Source: MTP4 sp052056915 (GTDB lineage Archaea > Halobacteriota > Methanosarcinia > Methanosarcinales > Methanosarcinaceae). Taken from it: 64,000 nucleotides of DNA. Location: assembly GCF_052056915.1 (NCBI RefSeq), contig NZ_CP195119.1, forward strand, positions 2,108,001 to 2,172,000. The letters are read 5' to 3'. How positions within the stretch are numbered: the first letter of the stretch is position 1; each line of letters starts with the position of its first letter. Below are positions 43,421-50,686 of the stretch, piece after piece. The notes under the pieces are model-generated. The model was given only the letters and a program-made list of their open reading frames with translations. It made no database searches and was not told the DNA's origin. Both the position numbers and the translations under genes were made by a program.

Positions 43421-43511
43421 ATGGTTCCGGAGTGATAAATAGTTCAGGCTTGTGAAAACTTTTAGCTTTATTCAGTATTCGGTCTTGTATTTCGCAGGAA
43501 TCAGCTATATT

Positions 43512-43790
43512 TCATAGTTCGAGTCCCTGGACCACTGCCTTTCTCAAGTTTTCATTCCTGCTGTGGATCCAGGTTATTCCCTTTATCCCAACAGCGATTT
43601 TATTACTTTGTTCCAGATAATCCAGGATGACCATCAGAGTATTGTGGTTAACCTGTCTTGGCAGCATTTTCTTGAGCTCTGCAACTGTTACAACACTACC
43701 TGGGCTTTTTTTCAAGGTGTCTTCTACCATGAGAATAGTATTAAGAGTCGGGGATGGTTTTGCCTTCCCGGAATTTAACGCTTCTGCCAT
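43512..43790 (-). CDS. Small winged-helix-like protein
   Basis: This 92-residue protein (LKKSPGSVVTVAELKKMLPR, NHNTLMVILDYLEQSNKI, GIKGITWIHS) has the spacing of a winged-helix DNA-binding domain with a wing at GIKGITWI. GGAGG precedes the ATG. It lies upstream of the MntA-like gene on the same strand, and such pairs are frequent in methanogens. It may regulate the pair. A 7-bp inverted repeat (43860-43877) lies in its promoter. Confidence 0.7.
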   Translation of the reverse strand: MAEALNSGKAKPSPTLNTILMVEDTLKKSPGSVVTVAELKKMLPRQVNHNTLMVILDYLEQSNKIAVGIKGITWIHSRNENLRKAVVQGLEL

Positions 43791-43859
43791 TTCTTTGCCT
43801 CCGGTAGATTTGCAATAGGCTTTGATATTTTGCTTTTCAGGTACATTTGCGTAACAAAA

Positions 43860-43877
43860 AGTTATTGATTAATAACT
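43860..43877. promoter_or_regulatory. Inverted repeat upstream of the winged-helix gene
   Basis: AGTTATTGATTAATAACT: two 7-bp arms separated by 4 bases, 70 bp upstream of ATG 43790. A candidate operator for autoregulation. Confidence 0.4.
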
Positions 43878-43981
43878 AATTGATATCTATTACTATTTAT
43901 GTCCTCTCATAAAGCTATCAAATAGTTCTTAAGAAATCTTCAGAGTATCGATCCTTATTTTTTTCGAATCGTAGTTTGGGT

Positions 43982-44008
43982 GGATGGACTGGATGGACTG
44001 GATGGACT
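43982..44008. repeat. 9-bp tandem repeat, three copies
   Basis: GGATGGACT repeated three times without mismatch, in non-coding DNA. Confidence 0.8.
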
Positions 44009-44049
44009 GAAAAGGCTGTAATGCTTGGACAAAAGTTAATATGCTCTTC

Positions 44050-44590
44050 CGGAACACCTTTTTTTCTGATTGCTTTTCACTTCCCGGGGCTCTCACCGGG
44101 TGCCGGAGGCAGCCGGCTTTTCCCTGAAAATTAATAGAAGGCTGCTGAAGTGTAAATTTCAAAGAAGATTTTAAGGCGCTTTTTAATTAATTATTGATCC
44201 CGGTTTTAGTAGGCTTGAGTTTTCTTTCATTTTCATTCTTTGTAATTTTTTCGTGCAGGCCGTTTGCAGGCAAACGGAAAAATAGCCACGGGGTACGGTA
44301 TTAAGGAATGGTGAAAATATAACCTCAGATTTTCAGATCAGGAGTGCTCTATGGGTTTCCCGTTAAAGAACCACGGATGGACACGGATAGACACAGATTT
44401 TAAGCCATCCGTGTTCATCTGTGTTCATCCGTGGTTTATTCTCAAATTTTGAAATCCTTGATATTATATGTGACTCATTCCTAAACGCTGTTCCGTTTTT
44501 CAGTCGTATTGAGCACAATTCGGTTATGGTCGTTCCGGGGAAGTGTTTGCAGGTGCCCGCCGACCGGCGAAATATAATAACCAAGTATTA
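44050..44590 (+). repeat. Composite repeat (B-C-A segments), interrupted by a palindromic element
   Basis: Segments in order: B (44082-44165, GGTGCCGGAGGCAGCCGGCT then TTTCCCTGAAAATT), C (44252-44320, CCGTTTGCAGGCAAACGGAA), and A (44525-44590, TGCCCGCCGACCGGCGAAAT). The same order occurs without interruption at 51415-51793. Here an ACCACGG palindrome (44368-44437) sits between C and A. The composite is about 380 bp when uninterrupted and contains no gene. Confidence 0.65.
44368..44437. repeat. ACCACGG palindromic element inserted in a composite repeat
   Basis: AACCACGGATGGACACGGAT pairs with a right arm ending CATCCGTGGTTT. The element interrupts the composite repeat, between C and A segments that are continuous at 51610-51793. 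Confidence 0.7.
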
Positions 44591-44629
44591 ATAATCAGGA
44601 ATTGAACGTCCACTCCTTAAATCCCCCTC

Positions 44630-44648
44630 GGCTATAAGTACTATAGCC
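44630..44648. promoter_or_regulatory. Inverted repeat and TATA region of the RelE-type module
   Basis: GGCTATAAGTACTATAGCC has perfect 7-bp arms around a 5-nt centre and includes TATA-like sequence. It ends 16 bp before the antitoxin ATG (44665), the position expected for a site bound by the antitoxin or toxin-antitoxin complex. Confidence 0.55.
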
Positions 44649-44664
44649 ATTATAATAGATCTGC

Positions 44665-44859
44665 ATGGCTGAAACAACGACCATCCAGATAAAGAAACAA
44701 ACTCGTGATCAATTGCGTGCTATTGGGGCTATGGGAGACGATTATAACAGTGTTATTGAAAAACTGATAATTGAGCACAATAGAAATGAGCTTGTAGAAT
44801 ACGGTGAAAGGATAGTAAAAGAACATAAGGATAAATTTGTGAACGTAAATGAGCTTTGA
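44665..44859 (+). CDS. Antitoxin of a RelE-type module
   Basis: This 64-residue protein (TTTIQIKKQTRDQLRAIGAM, DDYNSVIEKLIIEH) has a ribbon-helix-helix-like N terminus and a charged helical C terminus that would wrap the toxin. It overlaps the toxin gene by 11 bases, a normal toxin-antitoxin layout. An inverted repeat lies just upstream. Confidence 0.85.
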   Translation: MAETTTIQIKKQTRDQLRAIGAMGDDYNSVIEKLIIEHNRNELVEYGERIVKEHKDKFVNVNEL

Positions 44860-45121
44860 TGTTTTTGTGCTCCCTGAGCTCCTTGAAAAAATCCCCGCTG
44901 AGAGGAAAGCGCAGATAATATCAGCAATCAAGGAGCTTAATGACCCTTTTCCCGGGAGTAGTGGAAACAAAAAAGAAATCAAAGGTACCCGAAAAGCTGC
45001 ATACCGTCTAAGAGCAGGAAGCTTTCGTATTTTCTACAATGTAGACAAAGATAAAAAGGAAGTTTATGTTTTCGATATCCTTACATCCGAACAGGCACAT
45101 AAAAAATACGGAAAACTTTAA
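44849..45121 (+). CDS. RelE/ParE-family toxin
   Basis: This 90-residue protein has the RelE fold pattern: an N-terminal strand (FDVFVLPELLEKI), then KKEIKGTRKAAYRLRAGSFR, IFYNVDKDKKEVYVFDI, and a C-terminal KKYGKL. The Arg/Lys-rich centre and late aromatic residue suit a ribosome-dependent mRNA interferase. The antitoxin gene lies directly upstream. Confidence 0.87.
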   Translation: MSFDVFVLPELLEKIPAERKAQIISAIKELNDPFPGSSGNKKEIKGTRKAAYRLRAGSFRIFYNVDKDKKEVYVFDILTSEQAHKKYGKL

Positions 45122-45132
45122 AAGTAGATTAA

Positions 45133-45200
45133 GCTCGCTCTGGCCGGGTGTTCGCAGGTGCCCGCAGACAGGCGAAATATAAATAATAGGTTTTGAAAAT
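45133..45200 (+). repeat. A-type repeat end
   Basis: GTGTTCGCAGGTGCCCGCAG then ACAGGCGAAATATAAATAAT. From here the sequence is nearly identical to 48390 onward, through the isomerase gene. Confidence 0.7.
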
Positions 45201-45306
45201 ATGAGGCTTCTCAGGTCTCGGGTCGGGTCCCGGGAATGATTACTATTTTCATTAGTTTCCGATCCAAAAGCACCTTCTTCCCGCCTATTTTGACAAATAC
45301 TCAAAG

Positions 45307-45345
45307 AGTCTTTATAACATTAATATAAATATAACTTCCATATAA
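45307..45345 (+). promoter_or_regulatory. AT-rich promoter of the isomerase gene, copy 1
   Basis: TCTTTATAACATTAATATAA followed by ATATAACTTCC: several TATA-like boxes about 80-110 bp before the ATG at 45421. The same sequence precedes copy 2 (about 48560). GAGGGC provides the ribosome site. Confidence 0.45.
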
Positions 45346-45420
45346 AATTTTCATATCTGAAGAAGTTAAGGGATGCATATCAAAAAGGTTGTTGTTTTAA
45401 GCGGATTATGAGGGCAAAAG

Positions 45421-46155
45421 ATGGAAAATACGTTACAATTTGGGGAAACGATCAGGGAGCCCGATGTCAGGCTGCTCTCGGACATGAAAGACGTCCTTGC
45501 TGATAAGGAATGGCTCCGGAGCGCAGGGGATTTCGAGCTCTATTATATGTACCGGGAACTTTCCCGGACCGAATCCGACCTTCAGCGCATACGAAAAGCC
45601 GGGCTTCGCTATGACATCACGGTTATTCCCCCTGCCCGCCTAGGAAAAGAGTTCGTAAAAACCAAAGGGCACTACCACCCAATAGTTCCGGGAGCAAAGG
45701 TCTCGTATCCTGAGATCTACCAGGTGCTGGAAGGAGAGGCTGTCTACCTCTTACAGAAGGCGGAAGGGGAAAGCATTCCGGATGTCGTTGTTATAGAGGC
45801 TGAAAAAGGGGATGTGGTAATTGTGCCTCCGGGGTACGGGCATATCAGCATCAACAGGTCCGAAACTACCCTTAAGATGGCAAACTGGGTCTGCACCAGT
45901 TTTTCTTCTGTTTATGAGCCTATCAGGAAGGCCGGGGGTGGAGCTTACTACCTGCTTGAAGAGGGGTTTGTGGTGAATCCCGGGTACTCGGAGGTTCCTG
46001 AAATCAGGCGGCTTGAGCCTGTGGAGCCTGAGCTTCTGGGGCTTGAGAGGAGAGAGGATATGTATGGGCTTGTAGAGGATCTCGAAAGGTTGAGGTTCTT
46101 GAAGGAGCCTCAGGATTTTGCGGAGTTTTTCGGGGAGGCTTTTGAGGAGAATTGA
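45421..46155 (+). CDS. pgi: Cupin-type glucose-6-phosphate isomerase, copy 1
   Basis: This 244-residue enzyme belongs to the archaeal cupin phosphoglucose isomerase family, which interconverts glucose 6-phosphate and fructose 6-phosphate. The metal-binding residues are visible: His-x-His in KTKGHYHPIVPG, Glu in YPEIYQVLEGEA, and the last His in PPGYGHISIN. A C-terminal extension (from EEGFVVNPG) follows the cupin core. It would feed gluconeogenesis and the precursors of nucleotide sugars used by the flanking clusters. A second full copy is at 48676 and a 3' fragment at 46321. Confidence 0.93.
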   Translation: MENTLQFGETIREPDVRLLSDMKDVLADKEWLRSAGDFELYYMYRELSRTESDLQRIRKAGLRYDITVIPPARLGKEFVKTKGHYHPIVPGAKVSYPEIYQVLEGEAVYLLQKAEGESIPDVVVIEAEKGDVVIVPPGYGHISINRSETTLKMANWVCTSFSSVYEPIRKAGGGAYYLLEEGFVVNPGYSEVPEIRRLEPVEPELLGLERREDMYGLVEDLERLRFLKEPQDFAEFFGEAFEEN

Positions 46156-46161
46156 TTGGAT

Positions 46162-46236
46162 TCGGTAAAGGCTGCTTGGGGGGAGTTTTCTGAGCAGTCC
46201 GCCAACCGGTGAAATATATATAATGGGTCTTGAAAC
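46162..46236 (+). repeat. A-type repeat end
   Basis: Starts 6 bp after the isomerase stop: GGTAAAGGCTGCTTGGGGGG, then CAACCGGTGAAATATATATA. Joined to a D-type repeat. Confidence 0.65.
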
Positions 46237-46238
46237 TT

Positions 46239-46320
46239 TTAGTCCTCTTGAGGAAGCGAAGCGACCGAAAAGGACCCCGTGCTCCCGAAGCGGAACTCGG
46301 GTGCCGAAGCGGAACTCGGG
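46239..46320 (+). repeat. D-type repeat at the edge of the isomerase fragment
   Basis: AGTCCTCTTGAGGAAGCGAA, CCGAAAAGGACCCCGTGCTC, then CGAAGCGGAACTCGGG twice. It ends at the exact point where homology to the isomerase gene begins, so it marks the breakpoint. Confidence 0.75.
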
Positions 46321-46599
46321 ATGGCAAACTGGGTCTGCACCAGTTTTTCTTCCATTTATGAGCCTATCAGGAAGGCCGGGGGTGGAGCTTACTATCTGCT
46401 TGAGGATGGGTTTTTCAGGAACCCGAATTATGCTTCAGTTCCTGAGATTAGAATGGTTGAGTCTGTGAAGCCTGAGCTTCTGGGGCTTGAGAGGAGAGAG
46501 GATATGTATGGGCTCGTAAATGAGCTTGAGAAATTAAGGTTCTTGAAGGAGCCTCAGGAGTTTGAGGAGTTTTTTGGAGAGGTTTTTGAGAAGAATTGA
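46321..46599 (+). pseudogene. 3' fragment of a third isomerase gene
   Basis: The frame MANWVCTSFSSIYEPIRKAG through FGEVFEKN corresponds to the last 92 residues of the cupin isomerases at 45421 and 48676. The cupin metal-binding residues are all missing, so it cannot be an active isomerase. Its C-terminal part resembles copy 2 (GEVFEKN) more than copy 1. Confidence 0.85.
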
Positions 46600-46606
46600 T
46601 GGATTC

Positions 46607-46680
46607 AGTTAAGGCTGTTTGGGGAAGTGCTCTCAGGAGCCCGCCGACCGGTGAAATATAAAAAACGGGTTTTGAATTAG
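46607..46680 (+). repeat. A-type repeat end
   Basis: GTTAAGGCTGTTTGGGGAAG ... CCGACCGGTGAAATATAAAA, a few bases after the stop of the isomerase fragment. Confidence 0.7.
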
Positions 46681-46743
46681 TAGTCCTCTTGAGGGAGCGA
46701 AGCGACCGAAAAGGACCCCGTGCTCCCGAAGCGGAATTCGGGT
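46678..46743 (+). repeat. D-type repeat (single final unit)
   Basis: TAGTCCTCTTGAGGGAGCGA through GAAGCGGAATTCGGGT. It has one terminal CGGAACTCGGG unit instead of two. Confidence 0.7.
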
Positions 46744-46823
46744 GGCAAAACAAATATATGATATGCGACAAATAATATGATTCAGGAAACTTATTATAGT
46801 ACTTTTTAATTAGCGGGATGTGT

Positions 46824-47033
46824 ATGAAACTAAAAGTACCGGCTATGGGGTCCCTCTTAAAAGATGTGGATATAGTTGACTCCGAATTCGGGCCCAACAG
46901 CATAAATGAAGATAAAGTTCGGAAATTTTCCCCCCTTAGTCGGGGTAGTGTAAGGATTTCCAGCGACAGGTACTATACGGCTTCCAGATACGAGGCAAGG
47001 AAGAAAAAGGTCCTTAGTAGAAAATTGCCCTGA
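46824..47033 (+). CDS. Small basic hypothetical protein
   Basis: A frame of about 69 residues from ATG 46824 (or 46818): MKLKVPAMGSLLKDVDIVDS ... RYEARKKKVLSRKLP. GCGGG lies upstream. The C terminus is strongly basic. I recognise no family. It stands just before the gene at 47049, with which it may be cotranscribed. Confidence 0.45.
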   Translation: MKLKVPAMGSLLKDVDIVDSEFGPNSINEDKVRKFSPLSRGSVRISSDRYYTASRYEARKKKVLSRKLP

Positions 47034-47048
47034 TTTTTCTAATTTTCT

Positions 47049-47765
47049 GTGAAACTCTTTTTGGAATGTAATTTTTTGATCGTTACGCCCTCCATTTCAT
47101 TTGATTCCGGGGAATCCAAACAAATACAGGAAATGCTCGATGTCTATTTCTTTGTAAAAGAGTTACTTCTCTATAATGAAGTAATAGACCCTGAAGGGTA
47201 CACCTCTCCACAGATCTTAAATGAGTTGAGAAACGCCTACGACCACATTAATAGAGCCTTCAGGAAAAAACTTTGCCCGAATAATCCGGGCAGCGCAAAA
47301 TCTAATGAAGAATACGTATCTCAGAACCTGGATAAAGCAATAGGGCATGTTTACCGGGCCTGTTACGATGCTCTTGACTGGCTAAGTTTGAACGTAAGAG
47401 GAGAGATCCAGGAAAGCCTTGCTCCATACTCGCATGAAACGATTAATGCTGTCATTCCGAATTATTATTCCGAACTGAGAAAAGAAATAATAAATTACGA
47501 GGAAAAAATATCTCAGTTAAGGGCAAGCAAGGATGTAGCTTCGTTAGATCAGAATTCCCTGATAGAATACACAGAGATCGTTAAAAATTTGCAGAGCATT
47601 AGAAAACAAATCAATGACAGCATGGAAAGTCTTTCGGAATACGAAGAAAAAAGGAACTGTGAAATCCATAAGATGAACCGTATCATCACAATGAGAGATC
47701 TTGGAGTTGCACTTCTAACCCTTCTGCTTGGTGCTGCAATAAATCACTTTTTTAACATTGTTTAA
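47049..47765 (+). CDS. Hypothetical protein with C-terminal membrane anchor
   Basis: Up to 238 residues, mostly alpha-helical. A central helical region with possible coiled coil (ELRKEIINYEEKISQLRA and RKQINDSMESLSEYEEKR) is followed by a terminal hydrophobic helix (LGVALLTLLLGAAINHFF). The soluble part would face the cytoplasm. The GTG at 47049 has no ribosome site, and ATG 47133 is an alternative. Helical proteins with a tail anchor occur in some defence systems, but I recognise no family and propose no function. Confidence 0.65.
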   Translation: MKLFLECNFLIVTPSISFDSGESKQIQEMLDVYFFVKELLLYNEVIDPEGYTSPQILNELRNAYDHINRAFRKKLCPNNPGSAKSNEEYVSQNLDKAIGHVYRACYDALDWLSLNVRGEIQESLAPYSHETINAVIPNYYSELRKEIINYEEKISQLRASKDVASLDQNSLIEYTEIVKNLQSIRKQINDSMESLSEYEEKRNCEIHKMNRIITMRDLGVALLTLLLGAAINHFFNIV

Positions 47766-47867
47766 TATCATCTCGACTCTTTACGTTACAATAAATGACA
47801 TCACTATCATTTTTATTGTCTCCTGTTGTTGAGAAGAATTTCTTACATCACTTTCATCTTTAAAAAA

Positions 47868-47938
47868 CGGTCAAGGATGTTTCGGGAGAATGCACGGAGC
47901 TGTCCGCCAACCAACTAAAAATAAAAATTAAGTTATGG
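47868..47938 (+). repeat. A-type repeat end (diverged)
   Basis: GGTCAAGGATGTTTCGGGAG, GTCCGCCAACCAACTAAAAA, TAAAAATTAAGTTATGG. It lies about 235 bp upstream of the second zinc microprotein gene. The rest of 47766-48172 holds no gene apart from that gene's leader. Confidence 0.55.
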
Positions 47939-48172
47939 AAGCGGGGGTTCCTGCCAGTCAGCCCGCAGCCAGGGCTGCAACTTTGCAAAAAAGGATATTT
48001 GTTCTGGGAGGAGGGGAGTTTGCGGTTTGGATGCTTTTTATCGGACGGCTTGTGAAGGTTCTTAGCTCCTGATGAAACAATTAGTAGCTTGTTGAAAATT
48101 CTTTTATACATAGTGACGAAATATATAAACACAGTTTGCATTCTTTCAAGTCTACTTCCGGGTGATGCGTTT

Positions 48173-48328
48173 ATGGGATACGTAAAAAAAGTATGCCCCG
48201 TTTGCGGCAGGGAATTCTTTGTTCTGGAAAGTGTGGCAGAAAAGGCGGTTTACTGCACTCTTGAGTGCCTGGAAAGGGGCCAGGGAGATCCGGGGGTTCG
48301 GGAAAGCTTTTTGGTTGCCGGAAAGTAA
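48173..48328 (+). CDS. CxxC zinc microprotein, copy 2 (51 residues)
   Basis: MGYVKKVCPVCGREFFVLES and then VYCTLECLERGQGDPGV: same C-x2-C...C-x3-C pattern and length as the gene at 40295, with about 85% identity by eye. The leader CTACTTCCGGGTGATG and an upstream TTTTATACA TATA-like box are shared with the other copies. An A-type repeat end follows 53 bp downstream. Longer frames starting at 48089 lack this ribosome site. Confidence 0.75.
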   Translation: MGYVKKVCPVCGREFFVLESVAEKAVYCTLECLERGQGDPGVRESFLVAGK

Positions 48329-48380
48329 GCTTTGCGAGGGGGAGGCTTGCGGTTTGCCGGGTATAGGGTTGGAGTGTAGC

Positions 48381-48455
48381 TGGTAAAGGTCATTTCGGGG
48401 AAGTGTTCGCAGGTGCCCGCCGACAGGCGAAATATAAAAAACAGGTTTTGAAAAT
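48381..48455 (+). repeat. A-type repeat end
   Basis: GGTAAAGGTCATTTCGGGGA, AGTGTTCGCAGGTGCCCGCC, then GACAGGCGAAATATAAAAAA. Start of the segment duplicated from, or to, 45133. Confidence 0.75.
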
Positions 48456-48675
48456 ATGAGGCTTCTCAGGTCTCGGGTCGGGTCCCGGGGATGATTACTA
48501 TTTTCATTATTTTCAGATTCAAAAGCACTTTTTCCCCACAGGTTTTGACAAATACTCAAAGAGTCTTTATAACATTAATATAAATATAACTTCCATATAA
48601 AATTTTCATATCTGAAGAAGTTATGAGATGCAGATCAAAAAGGTTGTTGTTTTAAGCGGATTATGAGGGCAAAAG

Positions 48676-49410
48676 ATGGAAAATACGTTACAATTTGGGG
48701 AAACGATCAGGGAGCCCGATGTCAGGCTGCTCTCGGACATGAAAGACGTCCTTGCTGATAAGGAATGGCTCCGGAGCGCAGGGGATTTCGAGCTCTATTA
48801 TATGTACCGGGAACTTTCCCGGACCGAATCCGACCTTCAGCGCATACGAAAAGCCGGGCTTCGCTATGACATCACGGTTATTCCCCCTGCCCGCCTGGGA
48901 AAAGAGTTCGTAAAAACCAAAGGGCACTACCACCCAATAGTTCCGGGAGCAAAGGTCTCGTATCCTGAGATCTACCAGGTGCTGGAAGGAGAGGCTGTCT
49001 ACCTCTTACAGAAGGCGGAAGGGGAAAGCATCTCGGACGTTGTCGTTATAGAGGCTGGAAAGGGGGATGTGGTAATTGTCCCTCCGGGGTACGGGCATAT
49101 CAGCATCAACAGGTCCGAAACTACCCTTAAGATGGCAAACTGGGTCTGCACCAGTTTTTCTTCTGTTTATGAGCCTATCAGGAAGGCCGGGGGCGGAGCT
49201 TACTACCTGCTTGAGGAGGGGTTCGTTCCGAATTCTAATTATCTTTCAGTGCCTGAGATCAGGCGGTTTGAGCCTGTGGAGCCTGAGCTTCTGGGGCTTG
49301 AGAGGGGAGAGGATATGTATGAGCTTGTAGAGGATCTCGAGAAATTGAGATTTTTGAAAGAGCCACAGGAGTTTGAGGAGTTTTTTGGAGAGGTTTTTGA
49401 GAAGAATTGA
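48676..49410 (+). CDS. pgi: Cupin-type glucose-6-phosphate isomerase, copy 2
   Basis: This second full-length copy has 244 residues and keeps the metal-binding set (GHYHP, PEIYQVLEGEA, GYGHIS). The first about 540 bp and about 270 bp of upstream DNA are almost identical to copy 1, while the last 200 bp differ at many positions (EEGFVPNSNYLSVPE against EEGFVVNPGYSEVPE). This points to recent duplication with later gene conversion of the 5' part. Both copies should be active and share a promoter sequence. Confidence 0.93.
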   Translation: MENTLQFGETIREPDVRLLSDMKDVLADKEWLRSAGDFELYYMYRELSRTESDLQRIRKAGLRYDITVIPPARLGKEFVKTKGHYHPIVPGAKVSYPEIYQVLEGEAVYLLQKAEGESISDVVVIEAGKGDVVIVPPGYGHISINRSETTLKMANWVCTSFSSVYEPIRKAGGGAYYLLEEGFVPNSNYLSVPEIRRFEPVEPELLGLERGEDMYELVEDLEKLRFLKEPQEFEEFFGEVFEKN

Positions 49411-49411
49411 T

Positions 49412-49490
49412 GGATTCGGTAAAGGTTGCTTGGGGGAGTTTTCTGAGGAGCCCGCCGACCGGCTAAATATAAAAAATGAGTTTTGAAAAT
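49412..49490 (+). repeat. A-type repeat end
   Basis: GATTCGGTAAAGGTTGCTTG ... CCGACCGGCTAAATATAAAA, immediately after the isomerase stop codon, as at 46162 and 46607. Confidence 0.7.
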
Positions 49491-49606
49491 TCCGGCCATT
49501 TGGAGGGGCAAAGCGGCTGAAATCGGGACGTGGGCATACTTTAATACATGTAATTTGATAAATATGTGTAATCGGGTAAATAAATGCGATTGCTTAAATA
49601 TAGGCA

Positions 49607-49626
49607 ATTGCATAATTACATGCAAT
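49607..49626. promoter_or_regulatory. Inverted repeat upstream of the two-antitoxin module
   Basis: ATTGCATAATTACATGCAAT: perfect 7-bp arms around a 6-nt centre, about 30 bp before ATG 49656. A candidate operator for antitoxin binding. Confidence 0.5.
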
Positions 49627-49655
49627 ATCATAATTCTATGCAAACGGAGAATACT

Positions 49656-49811
49656 ATGAAAAGATTCACGATTTCCGTTCCCGACGAGCTGAAACAGGAG
49701 CTCGACTCCATGCCTGACATCAACTGGGCAGAGGTCGCACGCCTGGGGATCGAGGCTAAACTTGGGCAGCTTGAAAAGTTTGAAGCCCTTGAAAAAAGAG
49801 GTGAGCTGTGA
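49656..49811 (+). CDS. VapB-like antitoxin, first of two
   Basis: This 51-residue protein (MKRFTISVPDELKQELDSMP, then DINWAEVARLGIEAKLGQL) has an RHH-type N terminus with the archaeal WAEVAR motif. GGAG lies 6 nt before ATG 49656, so longer frames from 49584 are not needed. Its stop overlaps the next start, giving an operon of two antitoxin-like genes and one toxin gene. Confidence 0.78.
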   Translation: MKRFTISVPDELKQELDSMPDINWAEVARLGIEAKLGQLEKFEALEKRGEL

Positions 49812-50098
49812 TGGCAACGATTACGGTCCCTGTCCCTGACGACCTTTACAGGAGGATGGAGCATTTCTCCTGGGTGAAATGGTCTGAAGTTGCAAGAAAC
49901 TCTCTCCGGAAAAGGGAGATCTTTGAGAAGTATATAAGGACAGGGGAACTCTCTGCCGAAGACGCGGAGTTCTGTGATAAAATGGACTGGCACCCCGTGG
50001 ATGAAATACCCTTAAGGGAGGATTTTGTCCGGAAGTTAGAGGAATCGAAAAAAGAAACTTCCCTGCGGGTCAAAGACATTTCCGACCTATTCGAGTGA
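49811..50098 (+). CDS. VapB-like antitoxin, second of two
   Basis: This 95-residue protein (MATITVPVPDDLYRRMEHFS, WVKWSEVARNSLRKREIFEK) repeats the WxEVAR pattern of the gene before it and adds an acidic C terminus likely to bind the toxin. GAGGTGAG gives a ribosome site for ATG 49811. Two antitoxin-like proteins with one toxin is unusual; the first may serve as repressor and the second as neutraliser. Confidence 0.78.
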   Translation: MATITVPVPDDLYRRMEHFSWVKWSEVARNSLRKREIFEKYIRTGELSAEDAEFCDKMDWHPVDEIPLREDFVRKLEESKKETSLRVKDISDLFE

Positions 50099-50373
50099 TC
50101 CGGATGCCGTACACTCTTTTTGTACTTCCGTCCTGTAAAAAAGAGATCAATAAAGCTTGTAAGAATAACGCTCCCCTAAAACATGCTTTAAGCAAAAAAA
50201 TTGCAGAAATCTGTGAAAACCCCTCCCATTACAAACCTTTGAGAAACGACCTCCATGGGCTGCGCAGAGTTCATATCCTAAAAAGTTTCGTCCTGATCTT
50301 CAACACTGATGGAGATGAAAGGTCCGTTACTCTTGTTAGTTTTTCACATCACGACGCCGCTTATTCCCGCTAA
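50095..50373 (+). CDS. RelE/YafQ-family toxin
   Basis: This protein of 89-92 residues (YTLFVLPSCKKEINKACKNN, HYKPLRNDLHGLRRVHILKS, FVLIFNTDG, SFSHHDAAYSR) has the RelE fold pattern with Arg-Arg-Val-His and a late His-His-Asp. Mature start may be GTG 50095 (overlapping the antitoxin stop) or ATG 50104, which has better spacing. Likely an mRNA interferase. Confidence 0.83.
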   Translation: MIRMPYTLFVLPSCKKEINKACKNNAPLKHALSKKIAEICENPSHYKPLRNDLHGLRRVHILKSFVLIFNTDGDERSVTLVSFSHHDAAYSR

Positions 50374-50559
50374 GTTCCTATCCGGGGCAGTTTTATGGCC
50401 GGCTTCCTGACCGGCTTCCAGGCAGTTCTTTATCTCTTCAAGAAGAGTCTCTTTTGCACTGGGAAAAGCTATCTGTGAAATGGCCGTAAAGCCCGGTCTT
50501 CTTGGCTCAATCTGCCCGGATTATCGAATTGTGATCCGGCCGGGAAATATCTTTGTGCT

Positions 50560-50685
50560 CCTCCCGGAAAAACCGTATTTTGGGTTGCTTTTCACTTCCC
50601 GGGGCTCTCACCGGGTGCCGGAGGCAGCCGGCCTTTCCCTGAAAATTAGCAGATGGTGGTTGCAGTATAAAAATCAAAGTTAGTT
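50560..50685 (+). repeat. Composite repeat, B segment only
   Basis: TTTTCACTTCCCGGGGCTCT, CACCGGGTGCCGGAGGCAGC, CGGCCTTTCCCTGAAAATTA, then GTATAAAAATCAAAG. The B segment ends at the 3' end of the HEPN gene. The rest of 50374-50560 holds no gene I can support. Confidence 0.6.
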
Positions 50686-50686
50686 T

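Noticed and set aside
46004..46327. Minus-strand frames opposite the isomerase genes (also 46448-46903 and 49239-49817)
   Set aside because: They are antisense to well-supported cupin isomerase coding sequence and repeats.
50480..50683. 67-residue plus-strand frame
   Set aside because: It lies within a B-type repeat and is not conserved in other copies of that repeat.
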